64,000 nucleotides of DNA, taken from NCBI RefSeq assembly GCF_016907895.1, contig NZ_JAFBCV010000004.1, forward strand, positions 186,001 to 250,000. The letters run 5' to 3'. The number at the start of each line of letters is the position of its first letter. The stretch's first letter is position 1. Shown here piece after piece: positions 9,092 to 17,281 of this stretch. Source of the DNA: Shouchella xiaoxiensis (GTDB taxonomy: Bacteria > Bacillota > Bacilli > Bacillales > Bacillaceae_D). The position numbers and the translations under genes were made by a program. Under the pieces are notes generated by a model. It did not search any database. It was not told the origin of the DNA and saw only the letters and a program-made list of their open reading frames with translations.

Positions 9092-9664
9092 ATGGATGAG
9101 CTTTTTAACCGTGCTTTAGAAGTTATTGAAGCTGCTGGATGGTACGCGCCTGTCTTATTTGTGCTTCTGCACGTGTTAAGACCACTTCTTTTTCTACCTG
9201 TTTTATTGGTAACTGTTGCTGGAGGATACGTATTTGGACCTATTTATGGTGCGATTTATTCCTACATTGGATTAATGGGTGTGAGCGTAAGCTTTTATTG
9301 GATTATAGGACTTATGCCCAAACTCCATCAAAAATTAGCACGGTTGAAAGAAAAGGTTTTTGCCAATCGAGAGCGGATGAATACATGGCAGTTACTTGTT
9401 TTACGTGTTATGCCATTTATGCATTTTCATGTCATTTCTTTTTATGTGATAGAAGAAACACGGGATTTCCATCATTATGTCAAGAAATCCGCTATTATTA
9501 ACGCTTCACCTGCTGTTGTTTACACGGCTTTCGGGGGATTAATTCATCAATTGCCATTACCAGGTGTTTTGCTGTTAGTTGGGTTTTTAGCAATTCTTGC
9601 ATTTTTAGTTCGAACAAAAAACGAGCAAGAACAAGCGAATGAACCACAAGAAAAGTATTTATAA
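9092..9664 (+). CDS. TVP38/TMEM64 (VTT domain) membrane protein
   Basis: 190 residues with about five membrane segments. The VTT-domain features are RPLLFLPVLLVTVAGGYVFGP near the N-terminus and a later re-entrant segment ending in YTAFGGLI. Relatives belong to the DedA superfamily, some of which move lipids across membranes; the substrate here is unknown. AAAGGAGG precedes the ATG and a terminator follows the stop. It probably shares a transcript with the ysdA-like gene 29 bases upstream. Confidence 0.82.
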   Translation: MDELFNRALEVIEAAGWYAPVLFVLLHVLRPLLFLPVLLVTVAGGYVFGPIYGAIYSYIGLMGVSVSFYWIIGLMPKLHQKLARLKEKVFANRERMNTWQLLVLRVMPFMHFHVISFYVIEETRDFHHYVKKSAIINASPAVVYTAFGGLIHQLPLPGVLLLVGFLAILAFLVRTKNEQEQANEPQEKYL

Positions 9665-9680
9665 ATTCCATAGTGCCTAG

Positions 9681-9714
9681 GGTGATTTCAACTTTTGAAA
9701 TCACCTTTTTTCTT
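9681..9714 (+). terminator. Terminator after VTT-domain gene
   Basis: GGTGATTTCAA pairs with TTGAAATCACC around a very short loop and is followed by TTTTTTCTTT. Confidence 0.9.
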
Positions 9715-9753
9715 TCCGTTTAAAGCAAATATAAGCACATAGATAAATAAAGA

Positions 9754-9782
9754 TTGACAAATTGAGAGCGTTTTCATAGAAT
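9754..9782 (+). promoter_or_regulatory. SigA promoter of the symporter pair
   Basis: TTGACA at 9754 and TAGAAT at 9777 with a 17-base spacer. The spacer contains a catabolite-repression operator (separate entry). The leader to the first gene is about 80 bases. Confidence 0.88.
9763..9776 (+). promoter_or_regulatory. CcpA operator (cre) in the promoter spacer
   Basis: TGAGAGCGTTTTCA matches the cre consensus TGWNANCGNTNWCA at every fixed position and fills the space between -35 and -10. Binding of CcpA there should block RNA polymerase, so the symporter genes would be shut off on preferred sugars. Confidence 0.82.
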
Positions 9783-9867
9783 TGGATTAATTCTTTCTAA
9801 AAAGGAGGAAAACTCAAAAAACAATAAAAGTTATTAATCTCACTGTAGACGAATCGAGGAGGTTATT

Positions 9868-10206
9868 ATGAGCAAGCGGATAGTGAGCGAGACACCACAT
9901 GAAAAAATTGAGAAAAGTCCATCTTTTAAACGATTGATGAAAGAAAAGAAAGCGTTTTTAATTCCTTCTATTATTTTCTTTATGGTCTTTTATTTTTCTT
10001 TACCAGTATTGGCTGTTTATACGACCGTTTTAGAAGGGAAGGTCATTGGCGAGATTACCTGGGCTTGGGTTTTAGCTATTGCCCAATTCATTATGACATG
10101 GACGTTGTGCATCATGTATGTAAAGAAAGCAAATCGCTTTGATAAATTGGTTGATGAAGTTATTGATGAGAATCAAGACATCAAGAAAGAAGGTACCGGT
10201 ATATGA
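9868..10206 (+). CDS. DUF485 membrane protein, symporter partner
   Basis: 112 residues: a charged N-terminus with KSPSFKRLMKEKK, two membrane helices (about 32-55 and 65-88) and a charged tail, the DUF485 pattern. In many bacteria such a gene sits directly before an acetate/solute:sodium symporter (YjcH with ActP, YwcB with YwcA), as here. GAGGAGGT precedes the ATG. The stop overlaps the next start as ATGA. The exact role of the small partner is not known. Confidence 0.88.
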   Translation: MSKRIVSETPHEKIEKSPSFKRLMKEKKAFLIPSIIFFMVFYFSLPVLAVYTTVLEGKVIGEITWAWVLAIAQFIMTWTLCIMYVKKANRFDKLVDEVIDENQDIKKEGTGI

Positions 10207-11729
10207 ATGTTGCTGTTATCTCAATGTTTGTTAGTATTGTTGCGTTAACGCTCGTTGTTACTTACTTTGCTGCAAAAAGAACGAAAACAGCGAGTGAATT
10301 TTATACGGCAGGCGGTGGCTTAACGGGTTGGCAAAACGGACTCGCGATTGCTGGGGATTATTTATCAGCTGCCTCGTTTTTAGGTATAGCTGGAGCAATT
10401 GCTTTATTTGGATTTGATGGATTTTTTTATAGCATTGGTTACCTTGTTGCTTATTTGGTCGTTATGTTTATCGTAGCAGAACCACTTCGTAATTTAGGGA
10501 AATATACACTAGCAGATATGATTCACTCTCGTTTCGATGCACGAAAAGTTCGAGGAGTGGCAGCGGGAAGCACAATCACAATCGTTATTTTTTACATGAT
10601 TGCCCAATTAGTAGGAGCAGGCGCACTGATTCAGTTATTGTTTGATATCCCTTATACATGGGCCGTCTTATTAGTTGGGGTTATGATGACTACATATGTC
10701 CTGTTTGGTGGAATGACGGCGACAAGCTGGGTGCAAATTATTAAGGCTGCACTATTAATGATTGCCACAGTTGTTATTTCCGTTATGGTCTTATTCCAGT
10801 TTAACTTTAATATTCTTGAAATGTTTTCTACGGTAAGTGCGAATGAAGGGCCAGGTTTCTTAAATCCTGGTGGACAGGGTAGAGCGCCAATCGACTCGAT
10901 CTCATTGATGCTAGCGCTGGTACTCGGAACAGCGGGTCTTCCTCACATTCTGATGCGTTTCTTCACTGTACGTGATGCAAAAACTGCAAGAAGTTCAGTT
11001 GTTACCGCTACGTGGATCGTTGGTATCTTCTATCTCTTAACGATTTTCTTAGGTTTTGGAGCGGCAGCTTTTGTTGGATCAGAAGACATAATGGCAGCTA
11101 ACCCGGCAGGGAATATGGCAGCACCGCTTCTTGCAGAACGCTTAGGCGGCGATTTATTTATGTCATTTGTGGCCGCAGTGGCTTTTGCGACCATTCTAGC
11201 AGTGGTGGCAGGGTTAGTCTTATCAGGTGCTTCTGCGTTTGCTCATGATGTGTATGGACAAATTATTAAAAAAGGGAAAGCGACCGGGAAACAAGAAGTT
11301 GTTGCTGCACGAATTGCATCTGTTACGGTAGCTGCGCTGTCAATTGTACTAGCATTGTTTGCACAAAATATGAATGTGGCGTTTCTAGTTGCGCTTGCTT
11401 TTTGTGTCGCTGCTAGTGCAAATTTACCAGTGATTGTATATACAATCTATTGGAAGCGATTTAATACGGCAGGAGCGATTAGTGCAATGCTTTCAGGGCT
11501 CTTTTCAGCACTTATTCTTGTTGCAGTCAGTCCGAATGTGATTAAACCAGATGGGACAGCTTTTATTACTGGTGAGCCATTGATTGATTTAACGAATCCG
11601 GCAATTATATCCGTTCCGATCGGGTTTCTAGGTGGTATTGTTGGGACAATGCTTTCAAAAGAACGCAATGAGAAGAAGTATGCGGAAGTAAAAGTTATTG
11701 CGAATACTGGTTTGAAAAATGTAAATTAA
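10203..11729 (+). CDS. Sodium:solute symporter, acetate permease (ActP) type
   Basis: 508 residues, about 13 membrane helices, of the SSS family. Features include a first helix followed by ASEFYTAGGGLTGWQNGLAIAGDYLSAAS split over residues about 31-59, and LPHILMRFFTVRDA in the middle, both close to ActP and B. subtilis YwcA. It should import acetate or a similar small carboxylate with sodium. The cre site in the promoter fits uptake of a secondary carbon source. The substrate is inferred from family and from the DUF485 partner; other monocarboxylates are possible. Confidence 0.87.
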   Translation: MNVAVISMFVSIVALTLVVTYFAAKRTKTASEFYTAGGGLTGWQNGLAIAGDYLSAASFLGIAGAIALFGFDGFFYSIGYLVAYLVVMFIVAEPLRNLGKYTLADMIHSRFDARKVRGVAAGSTITIVIFYMIAQLVGAGALIQLLFDIPYTWAVLLVGVMMTTYVLFGGMTATSWVQIIKAALLMIATVVISVMVLFQFNFNILEMFSTVSANEGPGFLNPGGQGRAPIDSISLMLALVLGTAGLPHILMRFFTVRDAKTARSSVVTATWIVGIFYLLTIFLGFGAAAFVGSEDIMAANPAGNMAAPLLAERLGGDLFMSFVAAVAFATILAVVAGLVLSGASAFAHDVYGQIIKKGKATGKQEVVAARIASVTVAALSIVLALFAQNMNVAFLVALAFCVAASANLPVIVYTIYWKRFNTAGAISAMLSGLFSALILVAVSPNVIKPDGTAFITGEPLIDLTNPAIISVPIGFLGGIVGTMLSKERNEKKYAEVKVIANTGLKNVN

Positions 11730-11737
11730 ACATAAGT

Positions 11738-11778
11738 AGAAGCACAGTCAATTAGGTTTGACCGTGCTTCTCTTTTTT
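11738..11778 (+). terminator. Terminator between symporter and ysdB
   Basis: AGAAGCAC.GTCAA pairs with TTTGAC.GTGCTTCT and is followed by TCTTTTTT. It ends the symporter transcript before the convergent ysdB gene. Confidence 0.88.
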
Positions 11779-11791
11779 AAAATCAGTGTTC

Positions 11792-12172
11792 TTAATTCTT
11801 AAGAAATTCTTTAATCGGTGTATTCCACTCCACCGTCGCTTCTGGGTAGTGTAGACGAATTTCTTCTTCAATAAATCTAAAATCTTCATGGCGCAATCCT
11901 TGAAGGTCATCTTTATTGGCTTTCATGTAAATTCGCACAACAGCAAAGGATTTCGACGTCGATGCTAAATACTTTTCACCCTCAAAGAGTGTTCCTTTAT
12001 ACGTAAGTTGGAAATTTTTCCGAACATTTTTTTCGTCATCTAATAAATAAAATTGTTTGTTTTCATGTGCTTTAGCAAGTTTCCTTTCCGGATGCACGGT
12101 ATACCGAATAATGCTATACACAATAACAATGAAAGTCGCAACTATGAGTAAACGAAACATTAGTACAAGCAT
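11792..12172 (-). CDS. ysdB: YsdB-like SigW-regulon protein
   Basis: 126 residues: an N-terminal membrane helix (about 5-23) followed by a soluble, charged domain (LYKGTLFEGEKYLAS-type strand region). It lies between the ysdA and ysdC equivalents and has a SigW-type promoter, both as for B. subtilis ysdB, called a sigma-W pathway protein, of unknown action. GAGAGGAG lies upstream of the ATG. Orientation is opposite to its neighbours. I base the name mainly on context and promoter. Confidence 0.78.
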   Translation of the reverse strand: MLVLMFRLLIVATFIVIVYSIIRYTVHPERKLAKAHENKQFYLLDDEKNVRKNFQLTYKGTLFEGEKYLASTSKSFAVVRIYMKANKDDLQGLRHEDFRFIEEEIRLHYPEATVEWNTPIKEFLKN

Positions 12173-12209
12173 CTAAAGGACTCCTCTCTTAAATGATAGT
12201 TTGTTTATA

Positions 12210-12236
12210 TACGTTACATAGGAAAAAAAGGTTTCA
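12210..12236 (-). promoter_or_regulatory. SigW-type promoter of ysdB
   Basis: Read on the minus strand, TGAAAC (12236-12231) and CGTA (12213-12210) are 17 bases apart, the form recognised by SigW, the cell-envelope stress ECF sigma factor. It lies 38 bases before the ysdB ATG. Confidence 0.82.
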
Positions 12237-12280
12237 TATCTTATTTATAAAAGTTCCCGATGTATTTGTCTACTAAACGT

Positions 12281-12309
12281 TTGTTGCATAGTCTGATTTT
12301 CGATATACT
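12281..12309 (+). promoter_or_regulatory. Probable SigA promoter of ysdC
   Basis: TTGTTG at 12281 and TATACT at 12304 are 17 bases apart. The start codon of the peptidase gene is 33 bases further on. Confidence 0.6.
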
Positions 12310-12341
12310 AGGGAATAATAAAGTTGAAGGAGTGACACACA

Positions 12342-13409
12342 TTGGATGAGCAACTCAAGATGTTAAAAGCGTTAACAGATGCCAATGGGATATCTGGATT
12401 TGAGAAAGAAGCAAGAGACGTCATGCGCTCATACATAACACCTTATGCTGACTCTGTTGAAACGGATAATCTTGGCAGTTTAATTGCGAAAAAAACAGGT
12501 GCTGAGGATGGACCGAAAATTATGATTGCGGGCCACCTTGATGAGATTGGCTTTATGGTTACAACCATTGATGATAAAGGGTTCCTTCGTTTCCAGACTA
12601 TCGGTGGCTGGTGGGGACAAGTGATGCTTGCTCAGCGAGTTACAGTAATGACAAGCGAGGGAAATCTTTCTGGAGTAATTGGTTCTAAACCGCCGCATGT
12701 CTTAACACCTGAACAACGAAAAAAACCTGTTGATATTAAAGATATGTTTATCGATATAGGCGCATCGTCTAAGGAAGAAGCGATGGAGTTTGGCGTGAAG
12801 CCTGGGGATGCAATTGTTCCTGTTTGTGAATTTACCGTAATGAAAAATGAAAAATTGCTAATGGCAAAAGCCTGGGATAATCGCATTGGTTGTGCCATTG
12901 CGATTGATGTATTGCGACAACTCAAAAATGAGCAACATCCAAACATAGTGTATGGTGTTGGGACTGTGCAAGAAGAAGTGGGCTTGCGTGGTGCAAAAAC
13001 AAGTGCGCATGCCATTAAGCCAGATATAGGATTTGGTGTAGATGTTGGAATTGGTGCAGACACACCAGGTACTAAAGGTGAAGGAACATTAGGTGCTGGA
13101 CCACAAATTATTCTATATGATGCATCCATGATTGGTCATAAAGATTTACGTGATTTTGTTGTAAAAACAGCTGATGAAGCTGGAATACCTTATCAATATG
13201 ATTCAATTGCCGGTGGAGGGACAGATTCTGGTGCAATTCATTTAACCGCAGATGGTGTGCCTGCGCTGTCCATTACGATTGCTACACGATACATCCATAC
13301 AAATGCTGGTATCTTACACCGTGATGATTATGAAAACACAGTAAAACTTTTAGTTGAAATCATTAAGCGTTTGGATGCAGATAAGGTTAAAGAATTAACG
13401 TATCGGTAA
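12342..13409 (+). CDS. ysdC: M42 family metallopeptidase, YsdC-like
   Basis: 355 residues, a cytoplasmic two-metal aminopeptidase of the M42 family (older label endoglucanase). The metal and catalytic residues are all present: H65 and D67 in AGHLDEIG, D179 in WDNRIG, E211/E212 in QEEVGLRG, D234 and H319 in RYIHTNAG. The start is TTG at 12342, with GAAGGAGTG 8 bases upstream; a nearby ATG is out of frame. The position next to ysdB matches B. subtilis. Confidence 0.93.
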   Translation: MDEQLKMLKALTDANGISGFEKEARDVMRSYITPYADSVETDNLGSLIAKKTGAEDGPKIMIAGHLDEIGFMVTTIDDKGFLRFQTIGGWWGQVMLAQRVTVMTSEGNLSGVIGSKPPHVLTPEQRKKPVDIKDMFIDIGASSKEEAMEFGVKPGDAIVPVCEFTVMKNEKLLMAKAWDNRIGCAIAIDVLRQLKNEQHPNIVYGVGTVQEEVGLRGAKTSAHAIKPDIGFGVDVGIGADTPGTKGEGTLGAGPQIILYDASMIGHKDLRDFVVKTADEAGIPYQYDSIAGGGTDSGAIHLTADGVPALSITIATRYIHTNAGILHRDDYENTVKLLVEIIKRLDADKVKELTYR

Positions 13410-13429
13410 TGCAAGATAAGGAGAACGAC

Positions 13430-13711
13430 ATGATTCACTATGGAAAATGGTCATTTGTATTGACGCTAATAGCTGCTGTGATGCTAACCGTGTTTACTGT
13501 ATTGTTAGTAACGGGGTATGCAGCAACGCTTGCATCTTGGATTACGAACGCATTAGGGTCAATTGCCTTACTCGTTTTATTTGCAAGTGTCGGATTTAGC
13601 TTGACTTCAATTGCAAAGGCGGAAACAGGAAAGTGGAAGCTTGCACCATGGATTCTAATCGGTGTAAGCACTCTGGGCTTAGTTGTGATGCTTAATCTTG
13701 TTTGGTTATAA
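13430..13711 (+). CDS. Small three-helix membrane protein
   Basis: 93 residues from ATG 13430, chosen because AAGGAG lies 6 bases before it. An earlier in-frame ATG at 13409 overlaps the ysdC stop and has no ribosome site. Three hydrophobic helices (about 8-30, 34-58 and 70-92) fill most of the protein, with a short KAETGKWKLAPW linker. I do not recognise the family. It probably shares the ysdC transcript. Confidence 0.65.
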   Translation: MIHYGKWSFVLTLIAAVMLTVFTVLLVTGYAATLASWITNALGSIALLVLFASVGFSLTSIAKAETGKWKLAPWILIGVSTLGLVVMLNLVWL

Positions 13712-13789
13712 GATCAGTTGCTTCTTCTAACAAATTACTGTTTTGCATAAATAAGTGAGCTGAGGCGTATGATTAAGAATAGCAAATTT

Positions 13790-13975
13790 TTAAGTAAGTT
13801 GGTTACGGATTAAATCAATGCCGTACAGAAAGATACAAAAAATGAATATGAATAAAAAGAACCGAAAGCCACGAAACCCATATTGTTCAATGGGATGAGT
13901 AAATACGAAGTACAAACCGTAAAATAGAATGAGAATGGCTATGAAAGAAAAGGCCCAGCGAAATAATAGATTCAT
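13790..13975 (-). CDS. Small two-helix membrane protein
   Basis: About 61 residues with two hydrophobic helices separated by a HPIEQYGFRGFR loop. GGAG lies 8 bases before ATG 13975, so I prefer this to longer in-frame starts up to 14020 that lack a site. Gene direction is opposite to its neighbours and no promoter was identified. The family is not recognised; composition and ribosome site support a real gene, but only moderately. Confidence 0.5.
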   Translation of the reverse strand: MNLLFRWAFSFIAILILFYGLYFVFTHPIEQYGFRGFRFFLFIFIFCIFLYGIDLIRNQLT

Positions 13976-14063
13976 TTTCATGCTCCTAACAACCGTTATG
14001 TTTTTAAGATATGAATGCATGGTTAAAAATAGTATACAAGCAGGTTGAAAGGGGAACGATTAA

Positions 14064-14804
14064 ATGAGTAATGAGAGAGAACAAGAAGACTTCTTAAATG
14101 AAGAGGCCCTTGATGTTTCCGTTCAATTCCTAGAATATTTCGCAGAAAGCTATGAAAAAGATTTAGGGAGAAAGCCAACAATTGCTGATCTTTGTAATGT
14201 GTTAAAGGTTGCCTTAGATCTTGACGGTGATATGTATTTTCGTGAACTTCGTGATCGTGTTGCGTCGAACGTTTCCATTGAAACAATGCCTTTAGATGCT
14301 TTTAACGATATTAAGCCAGGCGCAGTAGTTGAAATATATGTTCCACTCCTTAATCGCTATACGTATGCAATGGTTATTAGAGGCCATGCGGGGCGTGATA
14401 GACAAGCTTCACTTTATATGCAGTTTTATGATTTGTTTACAAAAGAACAACTTGAGAAGAAAACCATTCGGAAAACGTTTTTTCAATCGGAACCGGCTTT
14501 CTTGGTATGCGTGACGAGAACAGGTTTTATTGAAGGCGGGTGGCAAGTGGTTGATCAGCAGAAGCCTCTATTAGATGAACGTGTTATTGATCATACATCA
14601 TTCGTATTTTATGAAGAGGGACAGTATTATTTGTCGGAAGGTGATGCTTACGTCCCGCTTGAAGACATGCGGAAAGTTAGCGTTAGAGAAGGTAGAAGAT
14701 GTGTAAATCCGGCGGGGAAACTAGATTGGTCCATTATTGAAAAATGGTTAATGGGTATTTATGAAGGGCAAACAACGACTCAGCTCGTTCGTAATATGTA
14801 TTAG
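14064..14804 (+). CDS. Protein of unknown function, possible Imm26-like segment
   Basis: 246 residues, soluble, with no signal or membrane segment. The N-terminal 75 residues are acidic and probably helical. From about 80 the sequence IKPGAVVEIYVPLLNRYTYAMVI looks like the opening beta strands of immunity protein 26, a small beta-rich family, and a second domain (about 165-245) follows. That similarity is by eye and weak. GAAAGGGG precedes the ATG and a terminator follows. It is a single-gene unit before convergent sspI. I give no function. Confidence 0.6.
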   Translation: MSNEREQEDFLNEEALDVSVQFLEYFAESYEKDLGRKPTIADLCNVLKVALDLDGDMYFRELRDRVASNVSIETMPLDAFNDIKPGAVVEIYVPLLNRYTYAMVIRGHAGRDRQASLYMQFYDLFTKEQLEKKTIRKTFFQSEPAFLVCVTRTGFIEGGWQVVDQQKPLLDERVIDHTSFVFYEEGQYYLSEGDAYVPLEDMRKVSVREGRRCVNPAGKLDWSIIEKWLMGIYEGQTTTQLVRNMY

Positions 14805-14835
14805 AAAAAGCGAGCATAATAGTGCTCGCTTTTTT
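14805..14835 (+). terminator. Terminator between unknown gene and sspI
   Basis: AGCGAGCA pairs with TGCTCGCT, with A residues before and T residues after, so it can serve both converging genes. Confidence 0.88.
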
Positions 14836-14840
14836 ATCAG

Positions 14841-15047
14841 TTAACTCAGTCCTTTGCTTATATCGGAGCAGAGTTGGTCTTTCTCAGATTCATTTGCATT
14901 TTGCCAATAGACTTCGAAAAGAACACCCAGTCCAGGGAGCATCTTTTCTTCACCACTTTTTATGGCGTCAAGAATGGTTGCTTCCACTTCATCTTGACTA
15001 GATCCCTGAATATTGGACATGATTGCACCGCGTAAATTAAATCCCAT
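14841..15047 (-). CDS. sspI: Small acid-soluble spore protein SspI
   Basis: 68 residues matching SspI in length and sequence: MGFNLRGAIMSNI at the start, the central EEKMLPGLGVLFEVYW block, and an acidic tail. SspI is a minor forespore protein found in the mature spore core. AGGAGG lies 8 bases before the ATG. Its position before the rRNA methylase and pheST is the same as in B. subtilis. A candidate SigG promoter lies upstream. Confidence 0.95.
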   Translation of the reverse strand: MGFNLRGAIMSNIQGSSQDEVEATILDAIKSGEEKMLPGLGVLFEVYWQNANESEKDQLCSDISKGLS

Positions 15048-15081
15048 GCCATAACCTCCTAAAAAATGAATGAATCAATAC

Positions 15082-15110
15082 TAGTATGTCTATTTTTATG
15101 TGGATTATAA
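15082..15110 (-). promoter_or_regulatory. Candidate SigG promoter of sspI
   Basis: On the minus strand TTATA (15110-15106) is followed after 17 bases by CATACTA (15088-15082). The second element fits the SigG/SigF -10 form CATNHTA exactly; the first differs from GYATA at one base. sspI is known as a forespore SigG gene. Confidence 0.5.
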
Positions 15111-15167
15111 GTGAAAATCAAGCTATTCTTGAATGGTAAGGAATGTGTAGGTAAAGGAGCTTTTAGC

Positions 15168-15908
15168 TTGAATAAAATTGAATCAATTAAAAATGAACGG
15201 ATAAAAAAATGGAAAAAACTCCATACAAAAAAAGGTCGTACTCAAGCAAACGCTTTTTTAATTGAAGGAAAACACCTCGTCGAAGAAGCATTAAATGCAT
15301 CCTGGGAAATCGAGGCTATTTTATATACGGAGGAAATGGACTTTACTTTTTCAGGGGAAACGATTAGTGTAACGAATGCTGTCATCAAAGAATTGGCAAT
15401 GACTGAAACTCCTCAAGAGGTTATTGCTATTTGTAAACAACACCCCGTGCCAGAGAGAAGAAACGCAGACGGAATTTTCGTTTTGTTAGATGGCGTACAA
15501 GATCCTGGTAATGTCGGAACGATTATTCGAACAGCACTTGCAGCGAATGCCTCAGGAATAGTTCTAGGTGAGGGTACAGCAGATTTATACAACGATAAAG
15601 TTGTTCGTTCTACTCAAGGTGGCTTGTTTCATATTCCGATTTTTCGCGGAGATTTAAATGATTGGTTTGATTTTTTTGCTGAAATAAAGAAGCCAGTATA
15701 CGGTACAGCATTAAAACATGCTGTGCCGTATACTGAAGTGAAAACCAGTCAGGCTTTTGCGCTAGTCGTTGGCAATGAGGGTGTCGGTGTTCAAGAGAAA
15801 TGGTTAGAACGAACAACAAGAAATCTTTACATTCCTCAGAATGTCAAAGCAGAGTCTTTAAATGTAGCTGTAGCGACTGGCATTTTGTTGTATGCGTTAA
15901 AAAAGTGA
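15168..15908 (+). CDS. ysgA: SpoU-family RNA 2'-O-methyltransferase, YsgA-like
   Basis: 246 residues. A substrate-binding domain (IESIKNERIKKWKKLHTKKG, FLIEGKHLVEEAL) is followed by the knotted SPOUT methyltransferase domain with its three motifs: DGVQDPGNVGTIIRTA, VVGNEGVGV and LNVAVATGILLYAL. It should methylate a ribose in 23S rRNA or tRNA; the site is unknown. I chose TTG 15168 because AAGGAG lies 8 bases before it and it aligns with known family starts. An upstream in-frame ATG at 15111 lacks a site and adds sequence unlike the family. Confidence 0.88.
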   Translation: MNKIESIKNERIKKWKKLHTKKGRTQANAFLIEGKHLVEEALNASWEIEAILYTEEMDFTFSGETISVTNAVIKELAMTETPQEVIAICKQHPVPERRNADGIFVLLDGVQDPGNVGTIIRTALAANASGIVLGEGTADLYNDKVVRSTQGGLFHIPIFRGDLNDWFDFFAEIKKPVYGTALKHAVPYTEVKTSQAFALVVGNEGVGVQEKWLERTTRNLYIPQNVKAESLNVAVATGILLYALKK

Positions 15909-15910
15909 AC

Positions 15911-15939
15911 TTGCAGTTAGTCAACATTTTGATTATAAT
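15911..15939 (+). promoter_or_regulatory. SigA promoter of pheST
   Basis: TTGCAG at 15911 and a perfect TATAAT at 15934 have a 17-base spacer. The transcript would start just before the T-box leader. Confidence 0.85.
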
Positions 15940-15945
15940 TGGAAG

Positions 15946-16207
15946 CAATTAAATACGAATGAAAAGCGAAGATAGAGACTAGTATGCTTTAAACCACCTT
16001 TAAGGGAGGAAGTGTCTTGACTGAAAACACTTCTAAGGCAGGGAAAGCAGAATTCACTCTTGAGCTGGCATTTTAACAAATGCACCCGGTGAGCAGCCGT
16101 TATATTGAACGAAGTCAATACGTCGTACGTGACGTTTGTGAACTAAGGGTGGTACCACGAGCTTTCGTCCCTTTCCTATGAGGGGGATTTGAAGGCTTTT
16201 TTTGTTT
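15946..16207 (+). ncRNA. T-box leader, Phe-specific
   Basis: The leader before pheS holds the T-box core AAGGGTGGTACCACG at 16145-16159, a stem I with the AGTA turn near 15979, and opposite it a specifier loop AGAATTCAC in which TTC (16053-16055) is the Phe codon. The stem below pairs GCTTT with AAAGC. The UGGU bulge matches the ACCA end of tRNA-Phe. A terminator (AGCTTTCGTCCC against GGGGGATTTGAAGGCT plus T run, about 16159-16207) closes the leader. Uncharged tRNA-Phe should allow read-through into pheST. Confidence 0.95.
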
Positions 16208-16232
16208 TTCTAAGCTAAAAGGAGGGCAAGGC

Positions 16233-17267
16233 ATGCGTGAACAATTAGATCTGTTAAAAGAAGAGGCTTTGAACAGAGTAAAAAATGTTCAAAGTGAAAA
16301 AGAGTTACAAGACATTCGAGTAGCCTATTTAGGAAAAAAAGGACCCATTACAGAAGTACTTAGAGGAATGGGAAAGCTTTCTGCTGAAGAAAGACCGGTC
16401 ATTGGTGCCTTGGCAAATGTCGTCAGGGATGAAATTAAGGACGCGATTAACCAAAAAAGTGTATTGCTTGAACAAAAAGCACTTGAAGACCAGCTGGGTA
16501 TGGAAACGATCGACGTAACGTTGCCTGGGAGACCTGTTCCAATCGGGACAACACATCCGTTAAGCGCGGTCGTTGGTGAAATTGAGGAGATCTTTTTAGG
16601 GCTTGGATTTTCAATTGCGGAAGGTCCGGAGATTGAAACCGATTATTACAACTTTGAGGCTTTAAATTTACCAAAAGATCATCCAGCTAGAGATATGCAG
16701 GATTCATTTTATATCACAGAGGAATTATTGCTTAGAACTCAGACTTCACCAGTACAGGCCCGGACAATGGAAAAACATCAAGGAAAAGGTCCAGTAAAAG
16801 TCATTGTACCTGGTAAAGTGTTTAGAAGAGATGATGACGATGCAACGCACTCGCATCAGTTCATGCAGACAGAAGGTCTATATGTTGATAAAGATGTGCG
16901 AATGAGTGACTTAAAAGGCGTATTAGAATCATTCGCTAAACAATTCTTTGGTAAAGAACGTAACATTCGGTTGCGGCCAAGCTTCTTCCCTTTTACAGAG
17001 CCATCCGTTGAAATTGATGTTTCCTGTGGTATTTGTTCTGGTAATGGGTGCCGTGTCTGTAAACAATCTGGTTGGATTGAAGTGTTAGGGGCAGGAATGG
17101 TTCATCCCCGCGTGCTTGAGATGAGCGGATTTGATCCAAAAGAGTACAGTGGGTTTGCATTTGGTATGGGTGTTGAACGACTGGCAATGCTTAAATATGA
17201 TATTGATGACATCCGTCAATTTTACACAAATGATCTACGCTTTTTAAACCAATTTAAAACGCTTTAA
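16233..17267 (+). CDS. pheS: Phenylalanyl-tRNA synthetase alpha chain
   Basis: 344 residues, the standard length. An N-terminal coiled coil for tRNA binding (about 1-85) is followed by the class II catalytic domain: [19 protein letters not shown] (motif 1 area), [20 protein letters not shown] (motif 2) and [16 protein letters not shown] (motif 3). It forms an alpha2beta2 enzyme with PheT, encoded 14 bases later. AAGGAGGG precedes the ATG. Confidence 0.98.
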   Translation: MREQLDLLKEEALNRVKNVQSEKELQDIRVAYLGKKGPITEVLRGMGKLSAEERPVIGALANVVRDEIKDAINQKSVLLEQKALEDQLGMETIDVTLPGRPVPIGTTHPLSAVVGEIEEIFLGLGFSIAEGPEIETDYYNFEALNLPKDHPARDMQDSFYITEELLLRTQTSPVQARTMEKHQGKGPVKVIVPGKVFRRDDDDATHSHQFMQTEGLYVDKDVRMSDLKGVLESFAKQFFGKERNIRLRPSFFPFTEPSVEIDVSCGICSGNGCRVCKQSGWIEVLGAGMVHPRVLEMSGFDPKEYSGFAFGMGVERLAMLKYDIDDIRQFYTNDLRFLNQFKTL

Positions 17268-17281
17268 GGGAGGGTAAACCG

